Positions 37,201 through 50,250 of a stretch of 64,000 bases of DNA are shown piece by piece; the stretch's first letter is position 1; every line of letters begins with the position of its first letter. A model generated the notes under the pieces. It saw only the letters and a list, made by a program, of their open reading frames with translations. It searched no databases and was not told the DNA's origin. Position numbers and translations under genes: made by a program. Source of the DNA: Oncomelania hupensis (lineage: Eukaryota; Mollusca; Gastropoda; Littorinimorpha; Pomatiopsidae); contig CM072522.1 of NCBI GenBank assembly GCA_036898135.1, positions 641,689 through 705,688 on the forward strand. The letters are read 5' to 3'.

Positions 37201-40200
37201 TTGCATTCCAGTCAGCGTAGACTTCAGACTTCTTTCAACACCATTCCAGCACAGCGTGCAGAGCGTGTACCATTAAAAAGTGGAGTCCAAGTTTATAAAA
37301 AATAAAAATAAAATGTTCTATAAGATTAAGTCTGACAATACTTACCAAATGGAATGTTTACACTTCAAAGATTTGATACTAATATGAATTAAGCCTCACA
37401 GAATTCTAGAACCTTCTAAACAGGTAAAAATAAAGAAAGGGAACCGACACACACCAAATACTATAAAACAAAGAGGAGAATCTCAAACACTTTCTCATTC
37501 AACATAATAAATAAAATTTTACAAAATGTATTCTTTCAGAATCACCAACAAATCACAACTTAAAGATTGATTATCTCGCGAACTAAACACACAAACTGAA
37601 TCAAGCGAAGTTTAGAAATGCTGCTACACAAAGCAAAAATGATGAGAGAAATGCACATTTCCTTCTCCGTTATCACAATGCCATTAACAGGGTTCCCACC
37701 AGTTTGGGAAAACAAAATTCCATACTTTTTCCAGACTTTTTCCATGGCTTCCTAAACATTTTCAAGACCACACACAAAAACGAAGAATTCTACATAGAAT
37801 ACTTATCACATAAAAACACCGGTATAACAAAAATGAATTGTGAGACGTTTACTTACAAAATACAAGACAGCCCATGATCTGTGATACTGACAGTCCATAT
37901 GATTTTAATAAACAAATATGCCCTGCATTTTTTCATGTGTTTAAGTTCAACTTTCCTGAGAATGAACACACAATTACTGTTTTATTTCTTTGAGCTTCTG
38001 GTCAATTTGGCACTCTAGAGTAATGGCTTCTGCCTCTTTTTTTGTCGCTGACCTGCGCAAAGCATTGGCCTAGGACAGAAGTGATAGGCTCTCACTCTGC
38101 CCTGCCCTATCTGCAAACTCATTTGCAGATTTAAGCAGGTCTTTTGCACACAGTTCCAATCGTTTCTTCTTTGACTTCAGCTCTTCAATTTCATCTAACA
38201 CTAACTTTCTTTTTTCTAATGTCTCTTTTTTCTCTCTTCTTCAAGGTAAACCTCATATCTGGATCTTGCACTAGCTGCATTGAAGAGGAGTGCTTTTGTA
38301 ATTGGCACCTGACTGGCTCCACCTGCCTTAGCCAAATCGTCTGCTATAATTCTCTGTGCTGTTAGGGTTTTCTGTGACATGTTGTCAGTCATTACTTCTT
38401 TATTAACAGAGAATCCCCTCTCCACACTGGCCTGGCCATGAGAAAGGAGCAGCACTTCTCTCACAACACTCCAAAGGCCACTCAACTCCTTTCGCTTGGC
38501 CAGTGCAGAGAAGAAGAGCCTGTCTAATCTGTCTTTATCCCTGTCAAAAGACTGAAAGTTATCAGCAGAAGCACACTCTGATAAGAAGTCTGTGTACTGC
38601 AAATTGATTCTGTCCACATCTTTCTTCTGTTCTGCATCGGCCGGATGAGAAAGAAAACAGTAGGTTTATTGTGTCTTTAATCCGCAAGAGTAAGCAAGGG
38701 AAATAACCGCGCTAAAAGAAAAATTAATTTGCTACTTTCGGTTTCAATCGCAACATCGCCGGGAGAACATCTCAAATAAACGGTATTTTCATTTTTCTTT
38801 CTTTTGAAGAAAAACGCTTGTCAAACTGAAAGATTGCCTTGTGGTTTTTTTCCATGACTTTTCCATACCTATCTAGACAAATACATTTTTTCCATGGCTT
38901 TTCCAGCCCTGGAAATCACTTTCTCTATTTTCCATAGCTTTTCCAGACTTCCATGACTCGGTACGAACCCTGCATTAAGACAAGCTGGGACCAACAAGGC
39001 AGAACGCTCGTTATCTGAGGTCAAAGCAGGCTATTTTTAGGAATCAGGCGGTGTGCTAAAATGCCTCCAATGAAGTGCAGCCTGTACAGCTAGCACACGT
39101 TAACGATGAAGAAGATATAGTGTAGAACCAGAATGTACTCCCAATCAAAACTTCCTGTCAAAGTTGACAGCATCACACTGCCCGGAAAATACCAAGAAGA
39201 TACGGTCAATCACTCTAAAATTGCTTTGGTGCTCAATTCACCCCAACTCAGCATCCTTACTCACTGGGGTTGATTATTTTTTTTGTTACGAGCAATTTAA
39301 TATAGCGCATATATCTAACAGGGTTTACTTAGAATGTCTCGGCAACAACATTTGGACTTCAGGCACAATTCTTAGCCATTATCACAATTTCAAGTTATTG
39401 ATCAAGTGAGTGATTGACGAAAAATATGACTATTGCAAAGACTTCCACCTCCCGCTAAGCTACAGAAGCTTATCCCCATGCGGGTATAGTAAGCAAATTC
39501 TTTATGTGTAGAAATAAAGTACATACATAAATATATATTTATTTATTTGTGTATTTCTACAGTTAACTCATATCTTACCAAATACATGATGGAGAACAGG
39601 AAGGCAGAGAGAAAAAAGATGAATGCGTAGACAGGAGGTATTCCAAGGGAGGTAAATGCTGCAGGCATCTGCCACAACAGCAGACCAGGTCCTATGGCAT
39701 CTGAAAACCATCATCACCATCATTGTTATTATTATAAAATCAAATCATCATCATCGTAAATTCTATCATCACCACCATCATCATCACTCCCTCCTCCCCT
39801 CCCCCCTCCCCGCACTCTTGCAGATTGTCATAACAGCAAAATAAAACAAACAAAATTGTATATATCCACTCACAATGTAAAACAAACACAAATGTATATA
39901 TCCACTCACAATGGACGTTGGGGTGAGTTTTCTCGATCATGTTGGCCAGGTAGGGTGCCATGGCGATAGGCGGCAGCTGACTCACCAAGGCAAAGACGAT
40001 CACCAGCAAGAACCATGCGCTACACACACACACATAATCAATCTAAGCTTTTTGCACCGATTTATTATTAGCAAAGAGTGCTATACAGTGTGGCCCAAAA
40101 GTAGGAATGCAATACAACTGTTGAGCTTTTTAATTTTTAAACTTTTCTTTACAGATATTGTGAATGGTGCTGAGCGTGATGTTCCAAACGTTGATGGAAG

Positions 40201-43200
40201 AAAATTCAAGCATTAGGAGGCTAAACAGTGTGAAACAACTGACAACGTAAACGTAACAAACAATGCAATAGTAAACTACACTGTATGCCTACTACTGGGC
40301 CATCCTACAAAAATACACTTAGTATTATTATTATTGATAAAGCAGCAGAAATATTAAAATACAGCCACGCCAACGATACAAAATATACACACAATAAACA
40401 AACATGCACAAAAATACTGTCAGTCACATTTATTGGTTGTCATCATTACTTCCACTGAAAATTTTGTCTTCAGTTAGTTAGTCATAGTTTATAGAATCCA
40501 GCGGACTGCAAAAGAACCTAATCAGAACCACAACTTGGTTGAAAGAGGGCCCACCCTTGATCCTTTTAAAAGATCTGAAGCAACTCTTAATGGTAACACT
40601 GAAGGTACTCCACCAGCTGGTCACTTTACAATAAAGGCATCCCATGCAGGGGACACTGAGGTTGTACTCTAATTTGTCGAACCCCCATTTACAAAAACAA
40701 AATAAAATGTAAATACCATTATAAAATTTTAACAAAACACATATATATATAAAATGCCTACAATGCTAAATATAATACCATAGAAAGCCCTAGTGACAAT
40801 TTTTCACAGAAAGCATCCAGTATTCCCAAGCTGACTCAACAGACCCCATACACAAATGAGATTTGGGCAGTGGAGCTTTGAAGAAAAAAAGGTAGACGCC
40901 TTATCTAGCGAAGAAGATAGTATATTGATTAGGAACGAGAAAGAATAAATGAGAATGACAAAAACAGTGGTAATTTAAAGCACTAAATGTCCACAATCGT
41001 TTTCAGTGTCAGAAGTGAACACCACCTACATTCCACAGACAAGCCGCGTTGGTATTTCAAACGTATTGGTAAAGGTTTAGGGAAAACGTTGCGGCTAATA
41101 GCCCACATTTTATGATATGCAAAAGGTGCGCCATTAACACATGAATTTACAACAATGATGAATGCAAAGATTTCACAGTTGGCAGTCTTGCGATAAAGCA
41201 AGCACAGTCAATATGTTCACTTGATAGCAACTTACGGTTTATTACCAAACTGCTCTAAAGCAAGACTTCACCAGTTCAAAAAGCTGCTCAAGATAATTTC
41301 TGAACAACAGGATCTAACTTGAGCCAGCCTAGGTGTCAACTCGCCACTTGATGTGCACTGTTTAACACCTCAGACAACTAAGCAGTGCAGAACAACCAAC
41401 TGCCAATGGCGGACATGCGTACCCCAAAATGAGATTCAGGAACAACATTTTTTTTCTTCTCAGAACAGGCCCCAATTTTTCGGAACTGTAATACGTAAGA
41501 AAAATACCTTGTATTTAGACTATGTACATTCTAAAATGTCTTCTTCGGTCACTGTTGTTTCTGCAATGAACTATAGTAGGCATTCTTCAGATCTCTGTAA
41601 TCCTGTAATCATGCATCGAGCATTTGACCATGGACGGAGACATGAGCGTTATAAATGGACATCATCCACTTCTTTCCAGCTCCCTTGAAAGACACCTCCT
41701 AGTCTGGACTTGACAATAAGTAGAGCACTTTGCATGTGGTGCAAAATCAAAAGATTTCCCCTTTATTGCCCACCACAAGACGTGACCACTTTTTTTGGAT
41801 AGTCCTTTTGAATCCTTCGCTTGTTTTTCTACATCACTTTTGGAGGTGTCAGTTCTTTGTCTCTGCCCTCTTCTTCCACAGACACATGTACATGTCATTT
41901 AATATCCACCATTTTCGTTACTAGTAGGCCTACTCAGGAAGTTTCCAATAGCCGCTCTGCGCATGCACATCCTTTCTGAGTTCAAGCGCACATGCGCACC
42001 AACTCGGAATAACTTCCACAGAGGTGGGATCCACTCTTCAGCAAAAAGGGAGGGAAATGTGCTGTCTGTGCTCTGACTGCAAAAATCGGGGACTTTCGTT
42101 TTTATTTTTGAAAGGAAATTTACTGACCGGAACAGGCAAATTGAATCCGTATTTTCGGAACGTTATGTTTATTTTATTGATTTTCCATACTAAATATGGC
42201 TGTACCATAACGGTAGGCATGTCTGCAATGGGACTGTTGTGTCATGAGTATTTGGCACTCTCCCAATCTAGGACATAAGCATCAGGATCTTTAAAATCCA
42301 TGCAATGAGTGCCGAGGACTAGAATGATGTCTATACTCTCACCTGAAGGAGTAGGGGCAGGCACACATTTAGGACACCTCTCAACGCTGATAAGAACAAA
42401 AGATGCACACTCACACATTTAGGACACCTCTCAACGCTGATAAGAACAAAAGATGCACACTCACACATTTCTGATCTTGCGTCCGCGGCCACACATTTTG
42501 CCCATGGTGGGGGCTATGGCCGTCCACACGGGGACGCTGTACATCAGAAACTGAAAACCCTTAGTCCAATCACTCAGCAACTGCTCCTTGTCCAGAAACA
42601 CCACCTGTGTATAAAGGTAAAGGTAGTCCCATAGCCTTGTGGCAGTAGGGGAGCGTGATGTTGGAGATCACACTTATCTTGGGCCAGCGTAATGAGGGTG
42701 ATGCCCAACTCTCTCCCTCGCTGCTTTACCTTCCCCACCCTCAAGAGAGTAGGTACTCAATCACAGTTGAGTCAACTGGGGGCGTTGTTATTTGTCGCTT
42801 CACGCCTTAGCGGTCACCCATCCAAGTGCTAACCGCACCGGACGGTGCTTCACTTTCGACACAGTAGCGAGTGCTCCAACCACTGCACTATCAAATCACA
42901 TCAATCATCAATCTATCATTGCTCATTCATCAACTCATTGATTAATGATCAAAATCATTTACAGCGCATCAAATCACACATCAACCATCAAATCACTGAT
43001 GAACGATCAAATAGTTTGTCCATTGATAAACCATCAAAATCATTAATCAACAATCAAATCACTGATCAACCATCAAATCATTTATCAGCCACCAAAATCC
43101 TTGATTTATTTGGACAATGCAGCTAATGCTGCAAGCAGACATATGGACCCTGGTGCTGGCTATCACCTCCAGCAGCTGTATGGGTTGATAAGTGCGCTAT

Positions 43201-46200
43201 TTAAGTTCACAGTTCACTGTAATATTCAAAGCACCGAGCACGCTACTGAGACTAGATAAAGAACACATCACTAATGCAGCATTCCCAGTGGGGTCATAAC
43301 ATATTAAGTCCTTGCTTCGAGCTCCTGAAGAAGAGAAGCTTTTAATGAAATACAAAACTCTCCTTCGGCCTTCAGCCCTTTGTCTCCTTTCCTTGTAAAC
43401 TACAGCACGCTAAAAAGCTTACCTGATAGTTTCGTCGCAGGTGTCGCATGGTCACTTCGGAATCCAGGTTGGCGTATCCGTATCCCAGAACGGCCAGCAA
43501 ACATGAGAGAGCCGCAGGGCCAATCAGAAACAGAACCTGCCGTTGCATATAATAATACTATATAAAAGTATACATTAAAAATAAATTTTGGGGGGAGGAG
43601 AGGGAGGGGGAAAGGAGGGGGAAGATCATCGGTTGGCCACTCTCTTAATTCTTGTCAAGCGCAGTGAGCATGAATTTTACCTGCACTATACAAGAGTCAT
43701 CATCAACGCAAAAACAGAAGGCACCATAGTTCCAGTTCAACAAATCTTGATTACTATGAAATGAAGTAGAGTCTGGCCCGATAGGTCAAAGTAGCGATTT
43801 CTTAAATAAGATACAATGGTGTAACATCTCAAAGTAAAACTTTTCAAGCAACACTAAAGGTAGAGAGACCCAAGAGTCCACAGAGTTTTATGGTCAAAGG
43901 GGGGAAATCCTTGGTATCACTAGAAGCTGTTTGGAATGAACAAAACGTTCCACTTGCTGCTTTGATGCCCAGACAACTGAGCACAATCCTGGGCAACTGG
44001 AAATGGGGGAGGGAGGGAGGAGGGGACAGAGTGAATGGGGGGTGGGGAGGGGAGAGGAAGGAAGGGGACCTAGTGCGTGAATTTGTGTAGCTGGCACTCA
44101 CCCGTCTAGAACATGACTATAAGGAGCTTTCAAGTCTGCGTGATGGAATGCGTGCGTGCACAGACAAGAGCTTGGTTTATACTCTCACCTGAAGGAGTAG
44201 AGTAGAGAAAGAGTACAGAAAATAGAGGCACTGCCTATCCAACCACAGACCCTATGAATTTTCCTTTCGAATGTGGAATTAAAAAAAAAGTGCTTAAAAA
44301 AAATCCATTCATCATCCTCCTACAACTTAAATAAGTGGTCTCCCTAGAGAAAAGGAGTGCTACCTACCCATCCACAAACACGTCCCCCAAAGCCCACCAG
44401 AAGGAAGACCAGCACCCAGACGATGGCTAGCGTGACGGGCATCAAGGACACTTCGGCCTTGCGGGCGATTTCGGTGAACCGCCACTGGGGAAAGCCGTCG
44501 ATGTGCATGGGCCCTTGCGACATCTGCAGAAACTCGTGCTTGTAGAACAGCATCTCTGGTCGATGGATCTCTTCCCCTCCCCCGAACACCAAGTTCCTGA
44601 AACACACCACAGCAGCTTTCTTTAACCCTTTCACCGTCAGCTGTCCCAAATCGCAAACATTCCCAGCACCAGCTGTCCGGGAACTGCAGATAGCGTTCAC
44701 GCACCTACACACAGTGCAACATCAAATATTCACTACAGTCTGTGTAGTGCAGAGCACCGAAGTTGCATTTGTACAACAGACGACCTATAGGTCACCTCAA
44801 ATGACAGTCAGCTGGTTTCCTATGCCGAAGGACGCTGGTTCGAATCCCCGCAGGAGACGAACTTATTTGATTTAGTTACGAGACTTTAGGGCACTTTTGG
44901 ATTTCTCCAGCTACTCTGGTTTCCTCCCTTCAATGATGGTATTGGATGCAGTTTATATAACGTTTCAAAAGGAAAAAAAAAAGATTTCCTTTCCGTCTTC
45001 TACTAGCGACTTGCCTTGACACCACATGTTTGAGTGATGATTGTGTGTTTGCTGTGTACATAGGAATGTCTGTAACATGTAAGCATGTGTGTTCGTTACA
45101 GGTCGCCACGCTTCCAAGTCTGATTTAAGAATATGCCACGTACAGCATCCATTATTATTATTACTGTTATTATTATTAGTGTTATTATTAGTAGTATTAC
45201 TGTTATTATTATTATTATAGTTATTATTGTTATTGTTATTATTATTATTATTATGGCGGTCCATGTACAAGTCCATATTAAATAAAATAAGGGGGGGTAG
45301 GGGGGTAGAGGAAGAGGGGGAGGGTGTCAAACGTTTTAAAACAGCTTTTTGTTGTGATATGGCAAAAAGTGTCAGCATGCTGTCTATCATGGTTGTAGAA
45401 AACTTTTTTTTTAACCCAATAGTGGGCAGGTTTTCAAAATTAAATGTCCTTCTAATATAATGTTGCATTTTACTCATAAGTAAAGGTTTTGAAAGCTTTT
45501 TTTGAAAAAAAAAAGATTTTCCAACTTTTTATAGACGTTAAAATTGCGTCCCAAAAATGGGACGCTGCCCACAATAGGCCCCATGTTTTTCCCACTTCTA
45601 CCCTTTCACACTACCATACACTTTCATTCAGAACTAGAAGAAAAAGAGAAGAATAATGTTGTTTAGCATTTTTATTTGCTTGAAACATGTTTAAAATTAA
45701 ACAAAACAAAAACAAAGAAGGACTGACCTTGTCCGTAGTCAACTAATACCAAAAAATACTTCCCGTATTATTATTTTACAAGAAAATGTCAAAACTTCGC
45801 ATCTTGTTTATGCAAATAATGTTGTTTTAAAACATTTATTTTAATTAAATTCAAACATATGAACACAAAAAAATGTCATAAAAAAACTCTCTCATAAAAA
45901 TACATTTTTGAAATTTTCTCTGTTTGCCATGTTACCATAAAAAAAGGTTCGGGGCGCAAATTGTTTACGCGATTTCTTTTATTTTTCTTGTAAGACAAAA
46001 AGGACCATATTCTCTTAACAGTCCATTGTCTTTTTCAAACATTTTCAACAGCTTTACTGAGTGTGGAAGGGAATGAAGCAGCTTTGATGCAGAGGTGCAT
46101 TTGGGCATTTTGAGCAAAGTTTGACAGTCTTCTTTCCACACTGAAGACACCTCCTCTGTGTTGCTCCTGACTTGAGAAAGTGGTCCTTTCTGTCAAAACG

Positions 46201-49200
46201 CACTTGCTCAGGAACTCGTCTGCTTGGAGCTGGCAGCCGGCCGAAGTGGAAGGAAGAAGGTTTGTTTTGAAGGACAAGGGACACGGCGACACTTCTGGTG
46301 AAGGCAAGTAAATCAAGAGGCTGGTTTTGCATTGCGGCACTGAGCCTGTACAGTTGCCATGCGTTGTGCATGGCAAATGACAGCTGTGCCACAAAGAGAG
46401 GCCACCACCACTTTCTGATGCGGATGTTGGGGCGGTAATACGCGATGTTCTGATCCATCCTGTCGGTTCCTCCCATGTTTTTGTTATACATAACAATATT
46501 GTTCGGAATTGGCACTTGGATGATCTTTTTGTCTGCTTTCGACCAACGCTGAACTTGACCCAGGGGTTCAACCCCAAAGCTTGAGGATCCCAGAGTAACA
46601 ACGCTGTTGTCATTCCATCGAGTGATGATTACTCCAGATTTTGTGTCGCATCTGAAGTCAACTGTGCCTCGAGCCTTCTTCTTCAACACTTTTGGATCTT
46701 CAACAGGACATTTTTGCACTCTGTTCTGCCTGAAGGTGCCCGTGCCATGCATCCCAACTGCTTTGAGTTCCTCCAATAGAGGAAGCGAGGAAAACAAGTT
46801 GTCAAAGAACAGCTGGTATGGCTTTGCAGGCAGTTCTTTCAGGAGATCCACAACCACAGAACCACCCATTCCAAGAGCTGGTTTGATAGTGACAGTTCCT
46901 GCTCCTTGATACGGCTCAAACTGCACCAGGTAACCGCTTGGGCTGTTGAGACACCACACTTTGTAGCCATAACGAATGGGCTTGTTGCGGATGAACTGCT
47001 TGGAAGGGTGCCTGCCATAGTATGGCACCATGGATTCATCCACATCCATTGCTTGGGTCTCCGGCCAGAACTGAAGGAATGTTTCATTGAGATTTGAAAT
47101 GAGGGGTCGCAACTTTGACATTTTGTCTTTGTGATCTATGTGCTCGTTATCACACAAATGGATGTGTTTGAGGATGTCCTCGAAACGTTTTACTGGCATT
47201 GATGAAGCAATAAGCTCGTTTCGAACATCCTGCTGATGCTCCCAATACATCCTTTTCCTTGGTAATGGGTTGTATCCTGACATGAACATGATCCCAAAGA
47301 CAATCTTCAGTTCTTTAACAGTGACTTCAAACTGTGATCCTTTCTGTTGGGCATACAGGTTGGTCATGTCTTTTATATGGACCAAGGTGTCCTCATCAAA
47401 AAACAGCTCAAAGATGGACAGAGGTGATGAAACCTTTATCTGTGATCCAGGACTTGTCAGAAGTAAAGTGATTTTGACCTGTTGCCTGTAGGTCTACTTT
47501 TTTCCAGGTTCTGTGTTTTTCTGACTTCTGTCTCTTCTGGAGAGGTGGCTCCATGCTGTTTGTGCTGTCTTCAGACTCAGACTCAGACTCTGATGAGCTG
47601 CTATCAGCAAACTGCCGCCCATCTCGAGATAGAAGTGTCATAGTGCAGCCTGCTTGAAGTTGATTTCTTGACAGATTATCAACAGAGCCGCCTATATCTT
47701 CGTCCCCACTGTCGCAATCTGTTTCCTCGTTTACGTCTGGAGGTTCCAAATATATGTCTGCTCCATCTAGATCATTATCTGAAGCAGTGATAATATCCAA
47801 TGCTTCCATCAGTGTATATTTTCTGGAACAAATAAATAAATGAATTGGTAATTAAATACATTCATACATACATAAGCCATCAAAGAAACAGACAATCACA
47901 TAATTACATCAACCTGAAATAATCAAATATAATTAAAAAAAATAACACTTTTTAAAAAACATTCATCTAAAATATGTAGTAGAGCTCAGTTAACCAAATT
48001 TCATCAATACAATTTCGTAGGGCCACTGAGGAACAGAAAATTTACGTGTTAAGCATTCAAAAACGTGTTATCCAATACTGTTAACCATTACTTTGTTAAC
48101 TCGGTTCCTAATATAATTGTTTTTTATTAGGATAAAAACATAAAGAACATAAAAACTGTGACATATATTCTTCAAAGGTTACGAAAAACACTGTTGAACG
48201 TAAAAGACATAAAAACAAAAACATGGGGCCTATTGTGGGCAGCGTCCCATTTTTGGGACGCTTATAAAATGCTCTAGAATGCATGGAGATATCAATCTTT
48301 CAATAAGTTTGGTATATTCTACATATCAAGGACACACAAAGCAACACATAAATAAACTTAGAATAGAAGAATTTGCTTTTGGTGTTTATGTACCTACCTT
48401 TCAACCTTCTTTCTCCTTACAACAGCGTGTGTGCTGCTGGAAGCAGCCATCTTGAAAATGGGAGGTAACTCTGAAAGCTCAGTAAACACTTAGCTGGGTA
48501 GTCCCATCATTATTCTTTCCAACTGAAGCAAAACTAGTCTAAAAGTCAGTCACATTGTGTTACAGTGAGCAAAAACAAGAACGTCCCAAAAATGGGACGC
48601 TGCCCGCTATATTTAACAGGGTTCGTACAGACATTAAGCCTTAAAATTCAAAGACTTTTTAAAGACTTTTCAAAGACCTTCTAACAAAAATCAAGAGCGA
48701 AATACGAAACTATAAATGTTGAGTAACAGCATGAACACAGCAAGTTCTGGAGTTAGTCAATGTAATCAAATTCCAAACAGTACCTGCATGACTGCCTGGT
48801 GGTGGTGAGCATGTTTTAGACTTGAAATACAAATGTCAATAAACAAATGGTCAGTCGCAAACACTATTGGTTGAACATGTGTTTTTTCCCTTTCTCTTTG
48901 TGTTATTTTAAGAGTTCAACCATTTGAATAGCATTCATGTTGATCTGGAGAATGGGTTAGCAACAGAAAGAAAACACTCAAAAAAATGCTTGCTTAAAAT
49001 TTAGATTGACCCTGCAGTAACAGCACATCAAGCTCCTTCAGTGATGTTTCTTTTTCTTGGACACCCTTTTGGATGGCATTAGACTCTGCCAATAGTCCCA
49101 GGCAGCCATGTTTCTCTACATCCAGTGCTTTTTTTGTCTGCAGACTTGCGCACTGAGTCGATGTCAGACTGAAGTCTGTGTTGTTTGGCCCTCAGAAATT

Positions 49201-50182
49201 TTAAATATTACTGACTCTTGTGGTATGCCCACATTAATATTATTTGAAGATGAGTAAGAATTGCCTACCTTTGTTATTATTTTTCTTCCATTTAAGAAAT
49301 ATTTAATATATACAACTTTTTTTCCCGGCTCTAACGATTGGATTGAACAAACACAAAATGGAATTGTTGCAAATACTTTACTTTGCTTTGACAGTTTTCC
49401 CAAACTTTCAAAGACCCAAGTCAGTTTTTAAAAGACTTATAAAGACTTGAAAAGGCAATGCAATTTTTCCCAAACATTCAAAGACCTTTAAAGATCGTGC
49501 GAACCCTGTTTAACAACAATCACCATAAATTGGCTACTCCAGAAGAACCACCTTTTAAAAAAAAAAGTGAATATACATGTAGAGAGAACATTTTTTAAGT
49601 CTGCTGTGTGTTTTATCTTCATTTCTTCCTTCACCTCGCCTTTCAATAATTTGCTTTTATTTCCGTTGGGACAATTTCAGGACTAGGGAAACCCGTCTTC
49701 TATACAAGAACACCGTTGCCCAGTGTCAAAGACTGACCTGCTGGACTGCTCGTCGTCAATGCACAGCTCCTCCATGGAGCCCAGCTGTAGGTTGCTGCAG
49801 GTTCCCCACACATACTGCTGCTGGCTGGAGATGGCTATGAAGGCGTAGGTGCCGAACTGAGCCACCAAGGGGGCAAACGTGGCCATGCGCAGCAGCAGGT
49901 CAATCAGCGCCGCAATACCCACCCCTACACACACAACAAAATGGATTCCCACACCTCATTGCAAACTGTTTTCTGTTACTGACAAGAAAGAGTTTGACAA
50001 ATCTTTATGTGGCGTCTCCATGAAGAAAGGTTAAGGGTTGAAACGCTGGAGAGCCATTTTTTTAAAATCAAGGATCTTCTTTACCAACACAAATAGTTCT
50101 TAATACTTTTTTCTAGTCAACCATTTTTAGATCCTGCAGTCAACTTTTAATCTTGTTTTCTGTTATGTTTTCTTAATATCAG

Positions 50183-50250
<68 letters not shown>

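Larger units (their letters stand above)
45415..48612 (-). mobile_element. piggyBac transposon in intron 3
   Basis: Flanked by TTAA at 45411-45414 and 48613-48616, the piggyBac target. The left end CCCAATAGTGGGCAGG and inverted right end TATAGCGGGCAGC are related terminal repeats. A 45-bp perfect inverted repeat lies inside each end (45546-45590 and 48217-48261). It carries a nearly intact transposase in the same orientation as the host gene. Confidence 0.9.

Noticed and set aside
41353..41898. Two overlapping opposite-strand frames in intron 6
   Set aside because: Neither has a domain or splice context that I can support.
44965..45477. 170-codon Asn-rich minus-strand frame
   Set aside because: The poly-Asn core is an ATT-type microsatellite.
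46035..46613. 192-codon minus-strand frame
   Set aside because: It is an out-of-frame shadow of the piggyBac transposase.
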